This document shows positions 12,701 through 18,655 of a stretch of DNA of 64,000 nt, piece after piece. Source of the DNA: Symbiodinium microadriaticum (Eukaryota; Sar; Dinophyceae; Suessiales; Symbiodiniaceae); the NCBI GenBank assembly GCA_001939145.1, contig LSRX01000260.1, forward strand, positions 626,255 to 690,254. The letters run 5' to 3'. Each line of letters opens with the position of its first letter. Positions within the stretch are counted from its first letter, which is position 1. Made by a program: the position numbers and the translations under genes. A model generated the notes under the pieces. It searched no databases and was not told the origin of the DNA. It saw only the letters and a list, made by a program, of their open reading frames with translations.

Positions 12701-13885
12701 ACCCTAAGCCCCAAAACCCTAAACCCCAAGAGGTGGGGCCAAGGATCCCGAATGGAACCCAACCCTTCCCAAAAGCCAGGTCCAAAGCTTTCGGGCTTTA
12801 AAAGTTTAGGGCTTCAAGGGGCGTTAAGGAGGGCTTAGGGTTTAGGGTGTAGGGTTAAGGGCTTACAGTAAGGGCTTCAGAGGCTTCGAGCTTTGGTGTC
12901 TAGGATATGGGTTTTGGACTTCGGGCACCGGAGCTTCGGCTGTCTAAGGTTCCGGAGCACTGACAGTTAAGCAGGGACCTTGTAATATAGGGGCCTTAAG
13001 AATTAGAATAGGGTCTTGGGGTATATTATACCATAATCATGATAAGGGATCCCCAAAATAGTGTTGGTAATTTTTTAGACCACTATATTAGCGGCTTTGG
13101 GGTTGTCCATGGTTTGGCCGCCTGAATGCTCACCGAAACACTGCATCCGCGGTGATCGAGGCTTTGGGCAAATCCGCGAAGAGGTTCAAAGCCCGCTCCT
13201 GACGCCACGAAGGGCATCCCTAAACCCTAAACCATAAACCCTAAACCCTAAACCCTAAACCCTGAATCTACGAATCTCGGCTTGTCTGTTTAGAGCCGAA
13301 GGTCTGAAACCGTGGTTTTCAACTCTCCTTCAGGATTTGGGAGGTGTGGGCGGTATCCAAATGCAGAAACCAGCTGATCTAGGGTTCAGGGTTTAGGGTT
13401 TAGGGCTTTAGGGTTTTAGGATTTAGGGTTTAAGGCTTTAGGGTTTAAGGTTTAGGGTTTTGGATTTGGGGTTTAGGGTTTAGGGCTGTTTGGGCCGCTC
13501 GTGCAGTTCGGAGCTGCAGAATAAGACGTCGAACCGCTGCCACTCTTTATTCAGGCACGTTATTAGAGCTCAAAGACGCACTCTAGACCCTATAAACCCT
13601 AGACCCTATAAACCGTATAAACCCCAAGACCCTAAGCCCTGAACCCTAAGTTAAGAGTATCAGCCTTCAGGAATCCCAAAGGCGCCCTAAACAATAATTA
13701 CACCCTAAACTCCTACACCCTACAAACCCTAAACCCTAACCCTAAACCCTAAACCCTAATCCCTAAACCCGAAACCCTACAAACCCTAAACCCTAAACCC
13801 TGAATCCTAAGTTAAGGGAAGTTAACTCTCCCCACCCCCCAGGGATCTCCCACCACTGAGCGCCAGCGCAGGCACTGATGCCAAC
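301..13885 (-). CDS. Multi-exon PPR protein gene, single-motif exons (spliced model, both ends open)
   Basis: Splicing by eye on the minus strand joins exons 13885-13850, 13198-13142, 10167-10078, 9187-9108, 8138-8089, 7004-6950, 6194-6125, 5727-5675, 4622-4596, 4064-3993, 3625-3588, 1590-1520, 1075-995 and 348-301. The result is 828 nt, 276 codons, with no stop and compatible phase at every junction. It reads as about eight PPR motifs. Motifs 2-6 and 8 are exactly 35 residues and motif 7 is 34. Junctions rebuild conserved positions, for example LALQ-L-FSEMP and VVTY-G-SILSAC. Donors are GC (9), GT (2) and GA (2); every acceptor is AG followed by G. By family knowledge PPR proteins are sequence-specific RNA binders, usually in plastid or mitochondrion. 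Start and stop codons are not visible: the gene probably continues past the left window edge, and exons before 13885 were not identified. The regular period over 13 junctions makes chance very unlikely; single boundaries could be off by a few bases. Confidence 0.85.
349..994 (-). other. Intron of the PPR gene with telomere-type repeats
   Basis: Contains CCCTAAACCC runs near 382-402 and TTTAGGG runs near 920-935. I see nothing else that reads as coding. Confidence 0.6.
995..1075 (-). CDS. PPR gene exon m ([20 protein letters not shown]...)
   Basis: Twenty-seven codons, phase 0 to 0, ending GQWHWAL. The acceptor is TTGCTAG|GCGAAG and the donor is GA (CTG|GAACCC). The downstream exon starts GAACTC. 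Confidence 0.9.
1414..1465 (+). repeat. Interstitial telomere-type array (TTTAGGG)
   Basis: About seven uninterrupted copies of the plant/dinoflagellate-type telomere heptamer, inside the intron 1519-1076 of the PPR gene. Confidence 0.95.
1520..1590 (-). CDS. PPR gene exon l ([18 protein letters not shown]...)
   Basis: Seventy-one nt, phase 1 to 0. It reads [18 protein letters not shown] then DRMPK. The acceptor is CTGCAAG|GTGCC and the donor is GC (AAG|GCTGCC). The motif made with the previous exon is 34 residues, one short. This is either a codon loss or a sign that an exon between 3588 and 1590 is missing from the model. Confidence 0.85.
1848..2880. repeat. Compound ATGT/CATA/TA microsatellite block
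   Basis: (ATGT)n at about 1848-1930 with GT and TA tails to about 1978. A non-repetitive spacer spans about 1985-2370. (CATA)n follows at about 2375-2483, then TA/GT-rich sequence to about 2880. Open frames across it on both strands are low-complexity artefacts. It lies in the 1997-base intron of the PPR gene. Confidence 0.95.
3380..3580. repeat. Degenerate CCCTAAA/CCTGAAA repeats
   Basis: A run of CCCTAAACC, CCCTACACC and CTCTGAAAC variants, all one-step relatives of the telomere heptamer, ending at the PPR exon at 3588. Confidence 0.85.
3588..3625 (-). CDS. PPR gene exon k ([12 protein letters not shown])
   Basis: Thirty-eight nt, phase 2 to 1. The acceptor is CCCGAG|GCTCC and the donor is GC (A|GCGCCTGG). 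With the previous exon it restores the 11-residue spacer between LF and VI. Confidence 0.85.
3993..4064 (-). CDS. PPR gene exon j ([14 protein letters not shown]...)
   Basis: Seventy-two nt, phase 2 to 2. It reads [14 protein letters not shown] then QQALQLFDD plus AT. The acceptor is AGCAG|GTACAC and the donor is GC (AT|GCCCCTGG). The split ATG is completed by the next exon. Confidence 0.88.
4065..4595 (-). other. Intron of the PPR gene without telomere-type repeats
   Basis: The only one of the 13 introns with no clear TTTAGGG/CCCTAAA tract. It holds a CA-rich stretch near 4180-4210 and irregular GATGA/ATGGTGAT sequence from 4310 to 4560. Confidence 0.6.
4596..4622 (-). CDS. PPR gene microexon i, 27 nt (SKIRPDVV)
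   Basis: One base, eight codons and two bases. The acceptor is CCGCAG|GTCAAAG and the donor is GT (GG|GTAACT). It supplies exactly the residues missing between MFRSMPR and YTGAIRSC to keep the 35-residue period, which is why I accept so short an exon. Confidence 0.82.
4946..5024 (+). repeat. (GGAT)n microsatellite
   Basis: About 19 units of GGAT with a few GGAC changes, in the intron 5674-4623 of the PPR gene. Confidence 0.95.
5675..5727 (-). CDS. PPR gene exon h ([17 protein letters not shown])
   Basis: Fifty-three nt, phase 0 to 2. The acceptor is GTAAG|GACAAG and the donor is GC (AG|GCCTGA). The split Arg codon is completed by the 27-nt microexon at 4596. Confidence 0.88.
6125..6194 (-). 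CDS. PPR gene exon g ([20 protein letters not shown]...)
   Basis: Seventy nt, phase 2 to 0, ending SALSAC. The acceptor is CCCGAG|GTTCAGG and the donor is GC (TGC|GCACTT). It supplies the second half of one motif and the first eleven residues of the next. Confidence 0.9.
6950..7004 (-). CDS. PPR gene exon f ([17 protein letters not shown])
   Basis: Fifty-five nt, phase 1 to 2. The acceptor is ACCGCAG|GCTCC and the donor is GC (CT|GCTCCACGG). The donor resembles that of the exon at 9108, and both cut the motif at the same Leu|Phe position. Confidence 0.9.
7010..7275 (+). repeat. Long interstitial telomere-type array (TTTAGGG and GTTCAGGG)
   Basis: About 265 bases made almost wholly of TTTAGGG, TTCAGGG and TTTGGGG variants with two 'GAGGATGTAGGG'-like interruptions. 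It starts six bases upstream (gene sense) of the PPR exon at 6950-7004, so the array reaches the 3' splice site. Confidence 0.95.
7276..7690. repeat. GGAACCC / GGGTTCC repeat cluster in inverted arrangement
   Basis: The left part (about 7276-7440) is dense in AAAGGAGCC, GGAACCC and AAGGGA words. A TTTAGGG spacer follows at about 7440-7475. The right part (about 7478-7680) is dense in the complements GGTTCCTT and GGGTTCC. The same word family recurs at 46670-46745 and 48360-48540. Confidence 0.7.
7744..7846. mobile_element. MITE-like palindromic element, family B copy 1
   Basis: Ends are TGGGTAGCTCTCTGAACTAG and the inverse TTTAGAGAACTACCCA. The interior carries TAGTACGGCACCC. Related copies lie at 20103, 32053, 35675, 51052 and 62600. 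No transposase is encoded, so it would be non-autonomous. Confidence 0.75.
8089..8138 (-). CDS. PPR gene exon e ([16 protein letters not shown])
   Basis: Fifty nt, phase 2 to 1. The acceptor is GCCGAG|GTTCTCC and the donor is GC (TATG|GCTCCTTGG). The downstream exon also begins GCTCC, so a five-base direct repeat brackets the intron. Confidence 0.88.
8283..8326 (-). repeat. Interstitial telomere-type array (CCCTAAA)
   Basis: Five or more CCCTAAA units ending in CCAACCAACC, inside the intron 9107-8139 of the PPR gene. Confidence 0.9.
8708..8772 (+). repeat. AGAGC/AGTAG/GAGTC minisatellite
   Basis: Short units of five bases (AGAGC, AGAGT, CGAGT) in tandem, ending in a pure AGAGC run. Confidence 0.85.
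9108..9187 (-). CDS. PPR gene exon d ([18 protein letters not shown]...)
   Basis: Eighty nt, phase 0 to 2. It reads [18 protein letters not shown] then EQTQLALQ plus two bases. The donor is GC (TT|GCTCCTCGG). The last codon is completed by the next exon to Leu, giving the expected L-F of the motif. Confidence 0.9.
9590..9740 (+). repeat. (GAT)n microsatellite
   Basis: Irregular GATGAC/GATGGT units becoming pure GAT near 9705-9736. The flanking ORFs of poly-Ile and poly-Met on either strand are low-complexity artefacts. Confidence 0.95.
10078..10167 (-). CDS. PPR gene exon c ([13 protein letters not shown]...)
   Basis: Thirty codons reading [16 protein letters not shown] then [14 protein letters not shown]. 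The acceptor is AACCAG|GTGAGC and the donor is GC (AAG|GCGGGA). The 2974-base intron before it contains the 973-base gap and an AT-rich island. Confidence 0.9.
10262..11234. other. Assembly gap, 973 N
   Basis: Run of N following a poly-C tract. The frame shown through it on the minus strand is not evidence of a protein. Confidence 1.
11235..11282 (-). CDS. N-terminus of an unrelated ORF cut by the gap ([16 protein letters not shown])
   Basis: An ATG at 11282 opens an acidic 16-residue start that runs into the gap. The bases upstream (11283-11415) are very AT-rich, unlike the rest of the window. Another minus-strand frame ends at 11416 with [20 protein letters not shown] and a TAG. Two gene ends spaced by 133 AT-rich bases resemble a compact viral, plasmid or bacterial gene layout. 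The product is not recognised. Confidence 0.4.
11416..11484 (-). CDS. C-terminal remnant of an unrelated ORF in the AT-rich island
   Basis: Reads [12 protein letters not shown] then [10 protein letters not shown] and stop. It is preceded in frame by a stop at 11485-11487, just where telomere-like TTAGGGTAAGG begins, so the reading frame is broken at the island's right edge. Confidence 0.35.
   Translation of the reverse strand, partial: VSILYDKLDEVVGETADIYEDW
11500..12050 (+). repeat. GT-rich imperfect direct repeats
   Basis: Strand-asymmetric G/T-rich sequence. 'GAGGTGTGGGGGAAGGAGG' occurs at about 11754 and 11850. 'GTGCTTTGTGTTTTGGTG' occurs at about 11820 and 11953. The stretch TGAGAAATG...GTATAGGATGTGAGG occurs at about 11711 and 12008. 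The open frame 11529-11723 falls in it and I do not trust it. Confidence 0.7.
12413..12513 (+). mobile_element. MITE-like element, family C copy 1
   Basis: Left end TAATATCGGGGCCTTAAGAA; core with GTATATTATACCATAATCAT; right end CCCCCAAAATAATCTTGGTA then ATTAAGCCC. The homology with the 12969 copy extends left into AAGCAGGGACCTTG. Confidence 0.75.
12969..13090 (+). mobile_element. MITE-like element, family C copy 2
   Basis: Closely related to the 12413 copy. The right end ACCACTATATTA is the inverse of the left end TAATATAGGGG, so the termini are inverted repeats. Confidence 0.8.
13142..13198 (-). CDS. PPR gene exon b ([19 protein letters not shown])
   Basis: Nineteen codons, phase 0 to 0, motif positions 18-35 plus position 1 of the next motif. 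The acceptor is GCGTCAG|GAG and the donor is GTGTTTCGG. The next exon begins GTGAGC, so intron start and downstream exon start share GTG. Confidence 0.8.
13500..13578 (-). pseudogene. PPR-like remnant lying inside an intron
   Basis: Reads [17 protein letters not shown] followed by CSSELHER, a recognisable PPR helix pair that is two residues short before the tryptophan. It sits between two exons that join to each other in phase without it, so it is either a decayed exon or an alternative exon. No good donor is visible after it. Confidence 0.45.
13850..13885 (-). CDS. PPR gene exon a ([12 protein letters not shown])
   Basis: Twelve codons covering motif positions 6-17. The acceptor reads CAAAG|GTT and the donor is GA (TGG|GAGATC). 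It joins in phase 0 to the next exon, which also starts GAG. The upstream exon carrying motif positions 1-5 was not found. Confidence 0.65.
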
Positions 13886-13916
13886 CTTTGCTTGCGGGCC
13901 CAAAACTAAGTAACGC

Positions 13917-14008
13917 CTAGGGTTTAGGGTTTAGGGTTTAAGGTTAAGGGTTTAAGGTTTAGGGTTTAGGGTTTAGGGTTTAGGGTTTAGGGTTTAGGGT
14001 TTAGGGAA
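13917..14008 (+). repeat. Interstitial telomere-type array (TTTAGGG)
   Basis: About twelve TTTAGGG units with a few TTTAAGG changes, starting about 30 bases upstream (gene sense) of the first located PPR exon. Confidence 0.95.
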
Positions 14009-14139
14009 GCCCCTGAAGCCTCAAGCCCAAAGCCCTGATGCCCTGAAGCCCTCACTGCCCAACAGCACTCCATGGCAGTGACACGACTGTCGTATCCGTA
14101 TCACTATAGTATAGGGCTTAGGGTTTAGGGTTTAGGGCC

Positions 14140-14236
14140 ACTGTCGTATCCGTATCACTATAGTATCCTGCAACCTAAACCCTCATCATTGGGGTTTAGG
14201 ATGCCGGATACCACAAATGATACGGATACGACGGTA
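14140..14236. mobile_element. 97-bp near-perfect palindrome (MITE-like, family F)
   Basis: Arms of about 44 bases: CTGTCGTATCCGTATCACTA...CCTAAACCC facing GGGTTTAGG...TGATACGGATACGACGGTA, with an 8-base loop TCATCATT. A truncated copy of the left arm end lies at 14086-14112. Telomere-like TTTAGG is inside both arms. Confidence 0.8.
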
Positions 14237-14884
14237 GCCCTAATCCCTAAGCCATCATAGTATATACTGCAGTAGACAACTCGAGTCCAGGTTTTAGACA
14301 TCTGGCAGCCTGCCATGTCCACCCTGATCAATGAAAAAACCCACACCCAAATTCCCTGAAACACTCAAACTGCCAAGTCTGAATTTGGCTCGACTGCTTC
14401 CGTAGAAGGCCTGAAGCCTACTGAGCGGTAAGTTCAGACGCTAGGTGTCGTGGGGGAGTGGGCTCCGGAGGCAATGCTACCGGGTTTGGCCAAGTGGTTG
14501 AAAGTGGATTTAGGAACTGGAAGGTGGGTGCAAGTGCAAGGCAAGATATAAAGGTTGCAAGTTGCAAAGGCCCTGAACCCTGAAGCCCTAAACCCTAAAC
14601 CCTGCCCAGAAAACCCTGAACCCTAGACCCTAAACCCTGCACAGAAAAACCTGAACCCTAAACCCTGAACTGAAACCGATGGGTGGCAAAAACCTCGATG
14701 TACAAACCTCCGAGGCCCCAATTCCACATCCGCAGTGAAAAGCGAGGCGCGTTGATATGGTGCAGGATTTAGGGTTTCGGGGTTTAGGGCTTAGGGATTA
14801 TTCGAAAGACCAGGCGCATTGGCATGGTGCAGGGTGAGCTTTAGATCCGCATCCTCCCGAAGTAACCTCTCGTGGCAAGGCGTG

Positions 14885-14965
14885 CTGGAATAGGGTTTTG
14901 GGGATGTTATACTATATTATACTAAGGAATCCCCAAAATAGTCTTGGCAATTATGTCGGCCCTAC
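14885..14965 (+). mobile_element. MITE-like element, family C copy 3 (short)
   Basis: GGAATAGGGTTTTGGGGATG, TATACTATATTATAC, then CCCCAAAATAGTCTTGGCAA. It lacks a clear left terminus. Confidence 0.6.
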
Positions 14966-15372
14966 CTTAACCGGCTTATGTATGACGGCAAGATCTGCCT
15001 TGAATATGAATATGGAAAGCAATAACTTGCTGCTCAGAAACTGCACCCTCATCACCATCCTCCACATCGTCATCATCAGAGCCATCATCAGCAGCGGCCA
15101 ACCCTGCTGATGGTCACGCTCACGGTCACAGTGCTATGCTGATGGATAACATCCATAGTTCTGATGGGCGAAATAGAAACAGAAACCGCCAGAAGACCTT
15201 ACAAACGTCTTACCAACATTGCGATGATCACTATTGCTACTATTATCACCGTGCTTACTAGAACTACCGCTGTTGCTATGATCACTATTGTTACTAATCT
15301 TTACTATGACTACTTCTTTTTCTTATTATTGCCATTAGTATTATATTCAATTATTCAAATTAAGTCAAACAG

Positions 15373-15477
15373 AGCTCTGCGCCAAAAAGAAGGCGCTTCT
15401 TCGCTCCGAGGAGCTCAAGGAGGCTCCAGGCGAGGTCCGGCCTTCGCTCCCTCTTGAGCTCCTGCTTACTCTTCAGG
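15373..15477 (+). CDS. Plus-strand exon candidate (ELCAKKKALLRSEELKEAPG...)
   Basis: Reads LCAKKKALLRSEELKEAPG then EVRPSLPLELLLTLQ. The acceptor is AAACAG and the donor is GGTTTAGGG, so the intron seems to begin with telomere-type repeat. It is charged and helix-like, with no recognised family. The minus strand is not open as convincingly. Confidence 0.5.
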
Positions 15478-16128
15478 GTTTAGGGTTTAGGGTTTAGGAC
15501 TTAGGGTTTAGGGTTTAGGGTTTAGGACTTGGGACCCCTAGGGGAAATTGTGAATTTTGGCTGCTTCTTTGGGATGATAGCAACCTAAAATTCAAAATAG
15601 TTCTAAGTACCCCTAAGTTTAGGCTGCTTTGGGGTTCAGGGTTTAGGGGGCTTAGGGGGTTTAGGGTTTCGCTTTGGGGGTTTAGGGTGCAGGGCATGGG
15701 GTTTGCGGTATAGGGTTTATAGGGTTTAGGATTTGGGGCTTGTAGTGCTTAGGGCTGATAGGGTTTAGGGTTTCGGGCTTGGGGTTGATCCTGCTTTAGT
15801 CGGTGGTGTCTTAAGGGATGGGATCCTTCATTTTGGAGCTTGGTGGAGGGTTCAGGGTTTGGGGTCTAGGGTTTTTCGTTTCGGGTTTGGGGTCTGGGGT
15901 TTAGGGTTTAGGGTGGGTTCGGTGAGTGTAGGCTTGGGGACCAATCAGCGTCTTAGGCGCAGGGGGTGCAAACGAAAACTTCGATAACGTAGAACTCAGG
16001 AATGGGGCACCGACAGTTCAGAGGTGTTGGATTTCCGGGAGCTCGGCTTAGGATCTATAGAGTCTGTAGAAGGGCTGTTTCTGTTCCGGAATCCGAGGCT
16101 CGTGATATTGGGGCTTAGGGGTTAGAGT

Positions 16129-16372
16129 TGACCCTAAACCCTAAACCCGAAACCCTCCTGGGTTGAGGAAGCCCTAGACCCTTCTGGGTCTAGGGCTTCT
16201 AAACCCTAAACCCTAGACCCTGGTGGGTTTAGGACTTCTAAACCCTAAACCCTAAACCCCTGTGGACTTAAGACTTCTAAACCCTAAACCCTAAACCCCT
16301 ACGGGTTTAGGACTTCTCATCCCTAAACCCTAAACCCTAAACCCTTTAACCCTTGTGGGTTTAAGACTTCCG
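16129..16372 (-). repeat. Tandem ~45-55 bp unit of hairpin-forming telomere variant
   Basis: Five copies of a unit made of CCCTAAACC blocks, CC(T/C)N(G/T)GTGGG, then GTTTAGGACTTCT or GTTTAAGACTTC. In each unit AAACCC faces GGGTTT across a short loop, giving a row of small hairpins. Confidence 0.8.
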
Positions 16373-16401
16373 AAGGGGTTTTGGATTTTCCGAGCTCCGG
16401 C

Positions 16402-16462
16402 CCTCCCCAAGGCCTTCAGCAGCTGTGCGGTCTCGCCGCTGCGGGAGCGCAAGGACCTGGGG
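16402..16462 (+). CDS. Plus-strand exon candidate (PALPKAFSSCAVSPLRERKD)
   Basis: Acceptor TTTCCGAG, donor GGGTACC. About twenty codons, phase uncertain. It lies between other plus-strand candidates at 15373 and 16584. Confidence 0.35.
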
Positions 16463-16583
16463 TACCCTAAACCCTAAACCCTAAACTCTAAACCCTACCC
16501 TTTTCCGAAAAAAGGAATTTTAAGGTTGAGGGTTTAGGGTAAGCTTAGGGTTTAGGGTTGAGGGTTGAGGGTTTAGGGCTTAG

Positions 16584-16791
16584 CAACGCTCATGCTATCG
16601 AAGACTACATAAAGATAGTCATCTTCACTGAAGCTGTTGACCTCTTCGCGCAAAGCCGACCACCCCAAGCAGCATCCACAGCGAGCTTCGGACATAAGGG
16701 TACGCTACGATACTCGCTCTCGGCCGAAAACCCTGCATACTATCTCTCGGCCGGCATGACTCACAATGCCAGTCTTACATCACCATCCTAA
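16584..16791 (+). CDS. Plus-strand exon candidate (NAHAIEDYIKIVIFTEAVDL...)
   Basis: Open on the plus strand to a TAA at 16789-16791. It reads NAHAIEDYIKIVIFTEAVDL then FAQSRPPQAAS. The acceptor is GGGCTTAG at the edge of a TTTAGGG run. It could be the terminal exon of the same gene as 15373 and 16402. Function unknown. Confidence 0.4.
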
Positions 16792-16838
16792 CAAGCCCTA
16801 ATTCTGAAACACAGGAAGGAGTTTCGCGGATTCTCCAT

Positions 16839-17075
16839 TTAATTTTGTTGTATCCTGGTGTTTAAGTCGCAAGAAAAAGCCCGAAACCCTCCCCAATCAT
16901 GTGTGCCAAGTGGCGGCAGGTCTGCTGATAGCGCTTGTCGTAATGCCTCAAGAACCCCACAAACACAATGCTTGCAGACAGGGGCTCCATATTGGGTTGA
17001 AGGGTTCGTGAATACGTACGTACCTTGATTTGCGCTACAGCGATTTCTGTCTCTAGCTGCTTTGCTGCGCATCCT
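16839..17075 (-). CDS. Minus-strand exon candidate with GTACGTACGT donor
   Basis: Two readings compete. One frame is open from ATG 17072 to 16839 (78 codons, MRSKAARDRNRCSANQGTYV...). The other is a short exon AAKQLETEIAVAQIK ending at a strong GTACGTACGT donor near 17022. The second looks more like a normal exon. Confidence 0.35.
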   Translation of the reverse strand, partial: RMRSKAARDRNRCSANQGTYVFTNPSTQYGAPVCKHCVCGVLEALRQALSADLPPLGTHDWGGFRAFSCDLNTRIQQN

Positions 17076-17148
17076 GCCTACAAGTGCCCATGAACCAAAA
17101 AACCCTGAACCCTAAACCCTATACCGTCCAGTAGATTGATCCTAGGCT

Positions 17149-17394
17149 GTGACGGCTGAATGGCGCAGGGGGAGGTTTGGAATTCAGTTTAGGGTTTGGG
17201 CAAAGTTCGGCAAGCAAGGCATCGCAATGCGGCTGGGAAGCACAGCCGAAGTGTTTGAGGGTTTGGGGGAATCAGAACTCCGCCCACGCTTTGTCGCAGA
17301 AGGGCACCCCGAACCTCCAAAGAGAGCCGACAAAACTCCGACCGACGGATTTCCGAAGATTCGGGTGTACTTTGTTTGCATTATTGGCCCTTGA
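17149..17394 (+). CDS. Plus-strand coding candidate (KFGKQGIAMRLGSTAEVFEG...)
   Basis: Open for 81 codons. The middle (KFGKQGIAMRLGSTAEVFEG, then GHPEPPKRADKTPTDG) is unlike the surrounding repeats. Two overlapping frames on either strand are also open, so the strand is not certain. Confidence 0.3.
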   Translation: MTAEWRRGRFGIQFRVWAKFGKQGIAMRLGSTAEVFEGLGESELRPRFVAEGHPEPPKRADKTPTDGFPKIRVYFVCIIGP

Positions 17395-17869
17395 AGAAGG
17401 GCGTCTCCCCATCACAGCATTGTAAACAGTGATGGTGGGCAAAAAACCTCTGCAAGCCTGTACCAAGTCACACTCGCCCTAAACACCCTAAAACCCCTCT
17501 AAACCCTAAAACCCCTAAAACCTACAAACCCTAAGCCCATCCTGGCCTCACTATCCGTGCTGTTTGGAAGGCCAAGAAGCCTGGCACTTCGTGGGGGTGG
17601 AACTCTGGCTTGGAGGGTGAAGGATTCTCGGATTTCGGAGTTGGGGTTTGGGGTTTCGGGTTTACGGTTGAGGGTGTCAGATTTTGCGGCGCTTCGTCAA
17701 CCTGGTCCTCTGAATGATAAGTGGCTAGTTGAGATATTCTAGTCGTCCAAGATAACAGCATGAAGAGGCGAATGATGGCTGCGCAAAGTTCATTCAAAAT
17801 AACTGTGGTCACTGCATGACAGCCCCTTGAAAATAAGGACAGTCATGCTTCCCCTGCACCCTAAAAGCG

Positions 17870-18193
17870 GTGACCAAGCCATTACGCTCGAAGGTTCCGT
17901 TTGTTTCCAGAAGCTGTTGGTGCCAAAGACTCTCCTCAAAATTTAGGGTTTACTGTATACAGGACCTGTGTTACGATTCATATTTCAATCGCTCAGAGGT
18001 TCAGAAAACCCTATACCCCGAGGCAATCGAAGTGGTCTATGCAGCATTGGGCTTCGCAGGATTTGGCGACGGCGCTGCCGGGCTTTGTGGATGTAAACCA
18101 CGATGCCCTGTGAATCTTGGCGTGTTAGAGCTAGGCGAAGCCCTTGAAGGGTTTGTAGGGGCCTTAATAGTTAGAATAGGGTTTGGGGTATAG
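17870..18193 (+). CDS. Weak plus-strand coding candidate
   Basis: Open for 107 codons including EVQKTLYPEAIEVVYAALGF. The last part enters the family C element at 18153, so the full frame cannot be real as drawn. Confidence 0.22.
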   Translation: MTKPLRSKVPFVSRSCWCQRLSSKFRVYCIQDLCYDSYFNRSEVQKTLYPEAIEVVYAALGFAGFGDGAAGLCGCKPRCPVNLGVLELGEALEGFVGALIVRIGFGV

Positions 18194-18255
18194 TATACTA
18201 TAAATATAATTTGGAACCCCCAAAATAGTGTAGGTAATTATTTGGGCCCCTATAT
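18153..18255 (+). mobile_element. MITE-like element, family C copy 4, flanked by a direct repeat
   Basis: TGTAGGGGCCTTAATAGTTA at the left and TTTGGGCCCCTATATTACA at the right. The element is flanked by near-identical 21-base direct repeats (AGCTAGGCGAAGCCCTTGAAG at 18129 and AGCTTGGCGAAGCCATTGATG at 18259). Confidence 0.8.
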
Positions 18256-18333
18256 TACAGCTTGGCGAAGCCATTGATGTTTGCTATCTGGCGCGCTGCA
18301 CTATGATGTAACATGGTATAGCAAGATGATACT

Positions 18334-18430
18334 GCTGATGATACAAACCCTGCACTACCTCAAGGACCCTAAACTATGGGAATTATGGTCTATTCCTTAC
18401 TATGGGTGATGCAGGATTTCTATCATCAAC
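18334..18430. mobile_element. MITE-like element, family A copy 1
   Basis: Left end GCTGATGATACAAACCCTGC; interior AAGGACCCTAAACTATGGGA; right end GATGCAGGATTTCTATCATC then AAC, the inverse of the left end. Confidence 0.85.
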
Positions 18431-18570
18431 CGTTTCGCCAAACCTGACAGTTACTTGGTCCTCATTTCGGAGGCCTCTGCAAAAGCGGCGTGCAGCTAGA
18501 CGTACGGCGAGCCCAGGCCATGTGTCAAGCAGGAGCCCCAAACAACTACTAACTAACGCTGTTCCTTAAG

Positions 18571-18655
18571 GTTCCCACTATGGTTACAGTATAACATCCC
18601 CCCCCCCCCCAAAAAAAAAATTCTAATTGTCAAGGTCCCCTTGTTACGCGCTGCG
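18571..18655 (-). mobile_element. MITE-like element, family C copy 5 (reverse orientation)
   Basis: The reverse complement reads GGGGACCTTGACAATTAGAA, a T/G homopolymer block, ATGTTATACTGTAACCATAG, GGGAACC. The homopolymer C13A9 replaces the normal GGGTTTTGGGG core. Confidence 0.65.
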
